The notes under the pieces are model-generated. The model worked only from the letters and a program-made list of their open reading frames with translations. It did not search any database and was not told the origin of the DNA. The translations under genes were made by a program, and so were the position numbers. Shown here piece by piece: positions 1 through 8,318 of a stretch of DNA of 64,000 nucleotides (positions within the stretch are counted from its first letter, which is position 1; each line of letters begins with the position of its first letter). The stretch comes from Nemertoderma westbladi (taxonomy: Eukaryota; Xenacoelomorpha; Nemertodermatida; Nemertodermatidae). Location of the stretch: contig JAUCBJ010009136.1 in the NCBI GenBank assembly GCA_032718475.1, positions 1 to 64,000 on the forward strand, given 5' to 3'.

Positions 1-1368
1 TATTTGCGTAACATACTTTATGAACGCCACCATATTTGCGTGACATACTTTATGAACGCCCTCATATTTGCGTGACATACTTTATGAACGCCCCCATATT
101 TGCGTGACATACTTTATGAACGCCACCATATTTGCGTGACATACTTTATGAACGCCACCATATTTGCGTGACATACTTTATGAACGCCCCCATATTTGCG
201 TGACATACTTTATGAACGCCCCCATATTTGCGTGACATACTTTATGAACGCCCCCATATTTGTGTGACTTACTTTATGAACGCCCCCATATTTGCGTGAC
301 ATACTTTATGAACGCCACCATATTTGCGTGACATACTTTATGAACGCCACCATATTTGCGTGACATACTTTATGAACGCCCCCATATTTGCGTAACATAC
401 TTTATGAACGCCACCATATTTGCGTGACATACTTTATGAACGCCCTCATATTTGCGTGACATACTTTATGAACGCCCCCATATTTGCGTGACATACTTTA
501 TGAACGCCACCATATTTGCGTGACATACTTTATGAACGCCACCATATTTGCGTGACATACTTTATGAACGCCCCCATATTTGCGTGACATACTTTATGAA
601 CGCCACCATATTTGCGTGACATACTTTATGAACGCCACCATATTTGCGTGACATACTTTATGAACGCCACCATATTTGCGTGACATACTTTATGAACGCC
701 ACCATATTTGCGTGACATACTTTATGAACGCCCCCATATTTGCGTGACATACTTTATGAACGCCACCATATTTGCGTGACATACTTTATGAACGCCCTCA
801 TATTTGCGTGACATACTTTATGAACGCCCCCATATTTGCGTGACATACTTTATGAACGCCCCCATATTTGCGTGACATACTTTATGAACGCCCCCATATT
901 TGTGTGACTTACTTTATGAACGCCACCATATTTGCGTGACATACTTTATGAACGCCCCCATATTTGCGTGACATACTTTATGAACGCCCCCATATTTGCG
1001 TGACATACTTTATGAACGCCCCCATATTTGTGTGACTTACTTTATGAACGCCACCATATTTGCGTGACATACTTTATGAACGCCCCCATATTTGCGTGAC
1101 ATACTTTATGAACGCCCCCATATTTGCGTGACATACTTTATGAACGCCACCATATTTGCGTGACATACTTTATGAACGCCCCCATATTTGCGTGACATAC
1201 TTTATGAACGCCCCCATATTTGTGTGACTTACTTTATGAACGCCCCCATATTTGCGTGACATACTTTATGAACGCCACCATATTTGCGTGACATACTTTA
1301 TGAACGCCACCATATTTGCGTGACATACTTTATGAACGCCCCCATATTTGCGTGACATACTTTATGAA
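1..1368. repeat. 32-bp satellite array, block 1
   Basis: Head-to-tail 32-bp units with no spacers, about 43 copies, continuing off the left window edge. The unit core is CATATTTGCGTGACATAC followed by TTTATGAACGCC; units differ mainly at the junction (CCACC, CCCTC or CCCCC before ATATTT) and in a TGTGTGACTT variant. A rare GCGTAAC variant occurs at 6 and again at 390, 384 bp (12 units) apart, showing a higher-order repeat. The block ends abruptly at 1368, where LINE A begins. No gene is present; open frames on the minus strand arise because three units make 96 bp. Confidence 0.97.
1353..1368. repeat. Target-site duplication of LINE A, left copy
   Basis: TGACATACTTTATGAA, identical to 5333-5348 on the other side of LINE A. 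Because the target is a 32-bp tandem repeat, a 16-bp overlap could equally be a 16-bp target deletion; duplication is the simpler reading for a LINE. Confidence 0.7.
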
Positions 1369-1538
1369 TTATTTAATTATCATCCAAACATTCGGATAAA
1401 TAAGATGAAATATGCATGTTGAATATACTATTGGTAGCGCACAAACTAGGTAGGTTGTTAAGAGGTGGTTTACTAAATTATTAAAATAAATAAAGTTATT
1501 AAAATTATTATTATTATTGCATATTATTATTAAAAGAA

Positions 1539-4415
1539 TTAGAGTTCCAGGGTCATTAAAAATATTGCTTTCCGTAACGATGTGGTGTTTGGTGGGATCC
1601 CCTCGCAGATTGTATAATGTAAGTTCGTATCCGCAGCGCGGTGACACAGTTTGCATATGCAGGTATCAGTCGGTCGCCAGCATTTTGGCGTGTCGCAGCA
1701 TCGTTGGTGGCAGCCGTTAACAATCAGCTGAGCGGCCGCGCGACGCCTGAACCCGTATAGGGGCTCGATGTCTAGGCCAGTGCTGCCCATACCGTTATTA
1801 TCGATAACTTCGAGTAAGTCCGTTGAAGAGGAGTACTTTGAGATACCCGCCCACATCTTCCAGTAAAACGCGCGGGTCCGTCTCACATGATCCAAGCCGT
1901 CAAGATCACCTGTCGTAAATATCTCACACCCATAAGTCACTGTAGGTCGGACAATGCCTAGCCACAACCTCTTTGCTGAACGCATCGAGATCGAGGTCAA
2001 CTTAACTTTACAAGCCAAGCGAGCACAACATGCTATTCCTTTATTGTATAGGTGTTGGTAATGAGCCGATGGACCATTTTGGGTTGACAAAACTACTCCG
2101 AGGTATTCGAAACTTCTTACGAATTGTATTTGTTTTCCATTAAATAGTAAAATATCATCGTTTGAAAAACGTCCTCCGTTTCTACATTTCACAGCTTTAG
2201 TCTTTGTGAGATTAACTGATAATTTATTTAACAAGCAGAACTCAGCAAGTTTGTTAAGAGAGGCCTGCACGTCGTTGATTGATTCTCCATATATTACTAA
2301 ATCATCTGCGTACATAAGTACATAACATGACGCTAATGCGATTGCTGCTGGTAGATCATATACAAATATGCTAAACAGTAATGGTGACAGCTTATCCCCT
2401 TGGAGAACTCCAATGGTCTGTGCTATGGGATTTATTACATATCTTCCGACACATATGCATACATAGTTTACCGCTAGTATAGACCACAGAATGGTAATGA
2501 ACTTTCTGCTTACCCCGCATATTGATAGCTTCTTCATTAAAAGCTGACGATCAACCGAATCGAAGGCTTTTGTGAAATCTACGAACACACAGTATACATG
2601 CCCACCCGAGTTGCTGAGGACGGAGTTAATGTATTCGTATAGCCGCCGTACCGCCATAATGGTTGATCTGGATTTGCGAAAACCAAATTGCTCATCCGGC
2701 AGGATTCCTGTAGATTCGGCCCAGCAGTATAATCGTCCACAGAGAATCGACGTATACACTTTCAACATACAGCATAGGAGGGCAATCCCACGGTAATTTC
2801 CAGGCTCAGACTTAGCCCCCTTTCCTTTGAATAATGGTATAAGGTAGGCATATAGCCATGCTGCAGGACAAGTTGCTGTAGTAAAACACAGTTGGATTAG
2901 CATTAATAAATATGGGAGCGCACCCACCGATATCTGCTTGATCACATCATTTGTTATACCGTCTGGCCCCGGCGCTTTCCCTGACTTTTGTTTCCTGATT
3001 GTGTCCGCAACTTCTTCACTTTCTATTGGCTGATCTAAATAGTTATTGGGTTGTTCTGGAACTGTTGGTTGAGACAAGGATTCATTCGCTGCTAGTAATG
3101 TGGCGAAATGATCATTCCAGGATTCTGCTGATACATGTTGAGCAGTGGGTTTTTGTTGCTGCTGATGTTTAATAATATTCCAGAAATTTGATCTGTCATT
3201 TTCGCATTCCAGAATTATTTTGGTCTCCTGGTTATGTAGAAATAGTTTTTTCTTACGTTTAAGCAGTATCTTATAGCGTGATTGTAATTCCCGATATAGT
3301 AAGCGAGTTTCTTCGTTTGGATTTTCTTTCATAGACCTGAGACTGCTACATACATCATTCTTAGTGTTTCGGCATTCAACGTCAAACCACCGGTTTAATT
3401 TTCTAGGTCTCGCTGGGGTTGCAGATATCCTAATAGCGTTCGTTATGTACTCATTGAGATCGGTTACACCCTTGTTAGCTGCGTCCATACATTTATTCAG
3501 GTTAAGCTCATATGAGAGTTTGTCTACGTCGACCTTCTTTATCGCTGTAGTGCGCGGTATCTTTGTTTTCAATCCATTACATTGAAGGTTCACTCGAACA
3601 CGCTGATGCTTTGTGTTAACTGTTGGTTGCACGTTTATATCAACCATGTCTATCAGTGACGCATCAACAAAGCATAAATCAATTGCACTGCTTCCATTCC
3701 AACAATAGTAGGTCGGTATTACAGGATCATTAATGCACTGAAGGTTTGCTCCCATAAGCCCACTACACAATACATTGCCCCTTTCACCTGAAGCGTCTAT
3801 TCTACAGTTAAAATCACCATATACAATTATTGGTTTTCCTGTCTTCTTTCGAACATCTGAGATCATAGGTATGAGTTCTAGTAAAATATCTGATACATAT
3901 GTCTGTGGAGTGTAATAACACGCCATAAAGACATAGTCACCGCAGGCTATAGCAATGGTAGAACTGCTGGAGGTAATTTCTTTACAGTTAACATTGTATT
4001 TCGAATTCACTGAGATTGCGATTCCACCAGACGGACGGCCTGTCTCGTTTTTATCACAGGGAACATTGAATGTTACATACCCAGGAAGGTTAATCTCACT
4101 CGCAAGAGTCTCAGTCATCAAAATAACATCGGATGTCACGAAAGTTTCATCTAAAGTTGTATCAATTGTTGAATTAATTCCTTCTACATTCCATGCAACA
4201 ATAAGTAGTTGACCATCTGCGTCACTTTCTGTTGTTTCATAAGGGAAAGGTAAGTGACTGAGATTTTCTAAGTTCTCTAGAGTTTGGAAGCGTAGACAGT
4301 GAGAGTAATGTTTCCCAAGGCTTGCTTTATACCGGTATACCTTTTTACATCCAGAGCAACACAATATTGTCCTGTTTTCTGGCAGGTTTATGTCCGAGTC
4401 TTTAATCGATATCAC
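1539..4415 (-). CDS. LINE A ORF2: endonuclease/reverse transcriptase
   Basis: Protein of about 958 residues expected to nick target DNA and copy the element RNA there. Visible in order: an N-terminal C2HC finger (C20, C23, H36, C40); an exonuclease-endonuclease-phosphatase domain starting at VAWNVEG (N76) with YGDFNCR; a reverse transcriptase with FVDFTKAFDSVD (about residue 612), GVLQGDKLSPLLF and the catalytic YADD (about 701); and a C-terminal CX2CX8HX3C knuckle. The listed 5' codon is GTG, not ATG. The frame is open back to 4427 and is the same frame as ORF1, separated from it by one TGA (4430-4428). The first ATG lies inside the endonuclease, so independent initiation would lose the catalytic Asn. 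Expression by readthrough or reinitiation is inferred. Confidence 0.93.
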   Translation of the reverse strand: MISIKDSDINLPENRTILCCSGCKKVYRYKASLGKHYSHCLRFQTLENLENLSHLPFPYETTESDADGQLLIVAWNVEGINSTIDTTLDETFVTSDVILMTETLASEINLPGYVTFNVPCDKNETGRPSGGIAISVNSKYNVNCKEITSSSSTIAIACGDYVFMACYYTPQTYVSDILLELIPMISDVRKKTGKPIIVYGDFNCRIDASGERGNVLCSGLMGANLQCINDPVIPTYYCWNGSSAIDLCFVDASLIDMVDINVQPTVNTKHQRVRVNLQCNGLKTKIPRTTAIKKVDVDKLSYELNLNKCMDAANKGVTDLNEYITNAIRISATPARPRKLNRWFDVECRNTKNDVCSSLRSMKENPNEETRLLYRELQSRYKILLKRKKKLFLHNQETKIILECENDRSNFWNIIKHQQQQKPTAQHVSAESWNDHFATLLAANESLSQPTVPEQPNNYLDQPIESEEVADTIRKQKSGKAPGPDGITNDVIKQISVGALPYLLMLIQLCFTTATCPAAWLYAYLIPLFKGKGAKSEPGNYRGIALLCCMLKVYTSILCGRLYCWAESTGILPDEQFGFRKSRSTIMAVRRLYEYINSVLSNSGGHVYCVFVDFTKAFDSVDRQLLMKKLSICGVSRKFITILWSILAVNYVCICVGRYVINPIAQTIGVLQGDKLSPLLFSIFVYDLPAAIALASCYVLMYADDLVIYGESINDVQASLNKLAEFCLLNKLSVNLTKTKAVKCRNGGRFSNDDILLFNGKQIQFVRSFEYLGVVLSTQNGPSAHYQHLYNKGIACCARLACKVKLTSISMRSAKRLWLGIVRPTVTYGCEIFTTGDLDGLDHVRRTRAFYWKMWAGISKYSSSTDLLEVIDNNGMGSTGLDIEPLYGFRRRAAAQLIVNGCHQRCCDTPKCWRPTDTCICKLCHRAADTNLHYTICEGIPPNTTSLRKAIFLMTLEL

Positions 4416-4427
4416 AGAGTTTGTTTG

Positions 4428-5294
4428 TCAATCCATTGTGGGGTCGTTAGCGCCAGGACCAGCTCGAATTTCCGGGTCGATATTAACCTCGACTCCGCTA
4501 GCTCGATCATTATCCCTGACCCGTGGTTTCAATCCAAGAGAGGTTCGTTCCGCGTTTGTGAGCGCGTAGTTCCGGATGAGAACCCCGTTCTGCCAGTTCT
4601 CGGGGTTCATAAGACGATCCCTGTCGTCCTGTTTGCATGTCAGATGGAACGCGATTGTACCCGACGCCGGCGTATCGTTCCCGGACTCACCCAGCGGGAT
4701 CAGCCGCGGGACCGGTACGACATCCTGGAATGGTAGGCCTTCTCTCTCCAAGTATTGTTTAATGTGGTTTTCGTTGACGGAACGTTTGAATCTGCCGATA
4801 TAGATGTGGGCTAGTTGGGGACTAGTTGGTGCGTTTACCGTTGGAGGACTTACATCGAGACCAGTTCCCGACTTCGTCCCGATCCGCTGGGGTTCGCGAC
4901 GTTTAGGTCCGCCCGTCGTCCAACCGTCGTTGCCTGGACGGAGCAGGCGAGTGCGAACAACCATCGACGCATATGAAGTACCGGTAGTCGGCGCGCCGGG
5001 CACGCGGGCAGTAGGCTCCTGGGCCTGGCCCCGGGTGTTTGAATGACTGCTAGGTTGGTGCGTATTATCAGCCATTGGCGTATTTGCTGTCATGGTAACA
5101 AGTTTGTCCTTCGAGTCTATTAATTCTCGTTGCACATCGGTCAGTTTACCCAACGCAATGGTGTAGAGAGCATTCATCGCAAGTAGGTTGTCTGTTAGTG
5201 TTTGTTCATCATTGGCGTTTACACCTCTTTTTGATTTAATGTTCCTTATCAGAGATAAGACCTCGCTTTGTAAGCGGAGAAACTCATCCGCCAT
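4428..5294 (-). CDS. LINE A ORF1: RNA-binding-type protein
   Basis: 288 residues, chosen to start at the ATG at 5294 (MADEFLRLQ); the frame runs further upstream, but only into leader and satellite sequence. The N-terminal 75 residues are leucine-rich and helical-looking (possible coiled coil). A Pro/Ser/Thr-rich linker follows, then a segment near residues 165-260 starting LAHIYIGRFKR that resembles the first RNP strand of an RRM-like fold, as in ORF1 proteins of several LINE groups. ORF1 proteins usually coat element RNA. The ORF ends in TGA immediately followed, in the same frame, by ORF2. I do not recognise the exact family. Confidence 0.85.
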   Translation of the reverse strand: MADEFLRLQSEVLSLIRNIKSKRGVNANDEQTLTDNLLAMNALYTIALGKLTDVQRELIDSKDKLVTMTANTPMADNTHQPSSHSNTRGQAQEPTARVPGAPTTGTSYASMVVRTRLLRPGNDGWTTGGPKRREPQRIGTKSGTGLDVSPPTVNAPTSPQLAHIYIGRFKRSVNENHIKQYLEREGLPFQDVVPVPRLIPLGESGNDTPASGTIAFHLTCKQDDRDRLMNPENWQNGVLIRNYALTNAERTSLGLKPRVRDNDRASGVEVNIDPEIRAGPGANDPTMD

Positions 5295-5332
5295 TGTACA
5301 GTTATATAATATATATAATATCAAAATCATTA

Positions 5333-5348
5333 TGACATACTTTATGAA
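5333..5348. repeat. Target-site duplication of LINE A, right copy
   Basis: TGACATACTTTATGAA, matching 1353-1368. It directly follows the LINE 5' end, and the satellite continues with CGCC. Confidence 0.7.
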
Positions 5349-7880
5349 CGCCACCATATTTGCGTGACATACTTTATGAACGCCCTCATATTTGCGTGAC
5401 ATACTTTATGAACGCCCCCATATTTGCGTGACATACTTTATGAACGCCACCATATTTGCGTGACATACTTTATGAACGCCACCATATTTGCGTGACATAC
5501 TTTATGAACGCCCCCATATTTGCGTGACATACTTTATGAACGCCACCATATTTGCGTGACATACTTTATGAACGCCACCATATTTGCGTGACATACTTTA
5601 TGAACGCCACCATATTTGCGTGACATACTTTATGAACGCCACCATATTTGCGTGACATACTTTATGAACGCCCCCATATTTGCGTGACATACTTTATGAA
5701 CGCCACCATATTTGCGTGACATACTTTATGAACGCCCTCATATTTGCGTGACATACTTTATGAACGCCCCCATATTTGCGTGACATACTTTATGAACGCC
5801 CCCATATTTGCGTGACATACTTTATGAACGCCCCCATATTTGTGTGACTTACTTTATGAACGCCACCATATTTGCGTGACATACTTTATGAACGCCCCCA
5901 TATTTGCGTGACATACTTTATGAACGCCCCCATATTTGCGTGACATACTTTATGAACGCCCCCATATTTGTGTGACTTACTTTATGAACGCCACCATATT
6001 TGCGTGACATACTTTATGAACGCCCCCATATTTGCGTGACATACTTTATGAACGGGAACGCCCCCATATTTGCGTGACATACGTTATGAACGCCCCCATA
6101 TTTGCGTGACATACTTTATGAACGCCCCCATATTTGCGTGACATACTTTATGAACGGGAACGCCCCCATATTTGCGTGACATACGTTATGAACGCCCCCA
6201 TATTTGTGTGACTTACTTTATGAACGCCCCCATATTTGCGTGACATACTTTATGAACGCCCCCATATTTGTGTGACTTACTTTATGAACGCCCCCATATT
6301 TGCGTGACATACTTTATGAACGCCCTCATATTTGCGTGACATACTTTATGAACGCCCCCATATTTGCGTGACATACTTTATGAACGCCCCCATATTTGCG
6401 TGACATACTTTATGAACGCCCCCATATTTGCGTGACATACTTTATGAACGCCCCCATATTTGCGTGACATACTTTATGAACGCCCCCATATTTGCGTGAC
6501 ATACTTTATGAACGCCCCCATATTTGCGTGACATACTTTATGAACGCCCCCATATTTGCGTGACATACTTTATGAACGCCCCCATATTTGCGTGACATAC
6601 TTTATGAACACCCCCATATTTGCGTGACATACTTTATGAACGCCCCCATATTTGCGTGACATACTTTATGAACGCCCCCATATTTGTGTGACTTACTTTA
6701 TGAACGCCACCATATTTGCGTGACATACTTTATGAACGCCCCCATATTTGCGTGACATACTTTATGAACGCCCCCATATTTGCGTGACATACTTTATGAA
6801 CGCCCCCATATTTGCGTGACATACTTTATGAACGCCCCCATATTTGCGTGACATACTTTATGAACGCCCCCATATTTGCGTGACATACTTTATGAACGCC
6901 CCCATATTTGTGTGACTTACTTTATGAACGCCCCCATATTTGCGTGACATACTTTATGAACGCCCCCATATTTGCGTGACATACTTTATGAACACCCCCA
7001 TATTTGCGTGACATACTTTATGAACGCCCCCATATTTGCGTGACATACTTTATGAACGCCCCCATATTTGTGTGACTTACTTTATGAACGCCACCATATT
7101 TGCGTGACATACTTTATGAACGCCCCCATATTTGCGTGACATACTTTATGAACGCCCCCATATTTGCGTGACATACTTTATGAACGCCCCCATATTTGCG
7201 TGACATACTTTATGAACGCCCCCATATTTGTGTGACTTACTTTATGAACGCCCCCATATTTGCGTGACATACTTTATGAACGCCCCCATATTTGTGTGAC
7301 TTACTTTATGAACGCCCCCATATTTGCGTGACATACTTTATGAACGGGAACGCCCCCATATTTGCGTGACATACTTTATGAACGGGAACGCCCCCATATT
7401 TGCGTGACATACTTTATGAACGCCACCATATTTGCGTGACATACTTTATGAACGCCCCCATATTTGCGTGACATACTTTATGAACGCCCCCATATTTGCG
7501 TGACATACTTTATGAACGCCCCCATATTTGCGTGACATACTTTATGAACGCCCCCATATTTGCGTGACATACTTTATGAACGCCCCCATATTTGTGTGAC
7601 TTACTTTATGAACGCCACCATATTTGCGTGACATACTTTATGAACGCCCTCATATTTGCGTGACATACTTTATGAACGCCCCCATATTTGTGTGACTTAC
7701 TTTATGAACGCCCCCATATTTGCGTGACATACTTTATGAACGCCCCCATATTTGCGTGACATACTTTATGAACGCCCCCATATTTGTGTGACTTACTTTA
7801 TGAACGCCCCCATATTTGTGTGACATACTTTATGAACGCCCCCATATTTGCGTGACATACTTTATGAACGCCCCCATATT
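5333..7880. repeat. 32-bp satellite array, block 2
   Basis: Continues the same 32-bp satellite on the right of LINE A. Its first 650-700 bp follow the variant order of 401-1060 at a constant offset of 4940; removing LINE A and its 16-bp duplication leaves 960 bp, or 30 units, so the flanks are neighbouring higher-order repeats. From about 6050 the 38-bp variant with an extra GGAACG appears, often followed by a unit with CATACGTT instead of CATACTTT. Ends at 7880, where LINE B begins. Confidence 0.97.
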
Positions 7881-7928
7881 AACTAGTAACAATTAGCTAG
7901 TAACTATCCAATTTTCATGGACTAAAGT

Positions 7929-8318
7929 ATGTGGCCAGGTGAGAACCCCACAACCCACGACTACATCGAACCCATCAGCAATAGAAACTATCACTACCCT
8001 AGGTCAGAAACATCCAACAGTCATCAACACAACAATCCCCACAACAACATAAACAGTAGCAGTGACTACGATGACAGAAGAAGAACCGACCTCCCAAGAC
8101 ATACCAGCAACCACCAACAAGACCGCTACTACTACAAATCCAACAACCATGACATTCCTAGACAAGACAAGTATGTGTCCATCAATCAAACTCAACCATT
8201 ACACTGGGACAACCAGACGCAAAACTACCTACGACACACTGCTAACTATAACAAGAAGACCCACTACAACAACAAAAACCACAGTCGCTACAATAACGAA
8301 AAATACCGCTGCTTTTAA
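7929..8318 (+). CDS. LINE B small upstream ORF, low-complexity (ORF1-like)
   Basis: 129 residues, very rich in Asn, His, Gln, Tyr and Arg (NSHQHNNPHNNINSSS and similar), with no recognisable domain. It begins 48 bp inside the element and overlaps the long ORF by 257 bp in another frame. It may be a small nucleic-acid-binding ORF1 or a remnant of a longer one. The overlapping stretch of the long ORF is equally low-complexity (Thr-rich), so only one of the two frames is likely used here. The simple composition makes both readings uncertain. Confidence 0.5.
   Translation: MWPGENPTTHDYIEPISNRNYHYPRSETSNSHQHNNPHNNINSSSDYDDRRRTDLPRHTSNHQQDRYYYKSNNHDIPRQDKYVSINQTQPLHWDNQTQNYLRHTANYNKKTHYNNKNHSRYNNEKYRCF

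Larger units (their letters stand above)
1369..5332 (-). mobile_element. LINE A: non-LTR retrotransposon, apparently near full length
   Basis: About 4.0 kb inserted into the satellite, transcribed on the minus strand. In order from its 5' end: a very short leader of about 38 nt (5295-5332), ORF1 (5294-4428), ORF2 with endonuclease and reverse transcriptase (to 1539), and a 3' UTR of about 170 bp (1369-1538) rich in A/T with AAT-type microsatellite tracts. It ends in a short AT-rich tail rather than a long poly-A. A 16-bp direct repeat of satellite sequence flanks it. ORF1 and ORF2 lack frameshifts, so the copy looks recent. The clade is not assigned; the layout (RRM-like ORF1, APE plus RT, C-terminal CCHC) occurs in several LINE groups. 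Confidence 0.93.

Noticed and set aside
1369-1656. 95-residue minus-strand ORF in the LINE A 3' end
   Set aside because: Lies in the 3' UTR and overlaps the end of ORF2; low-complexity Asn/Leu text from AAT repeats.
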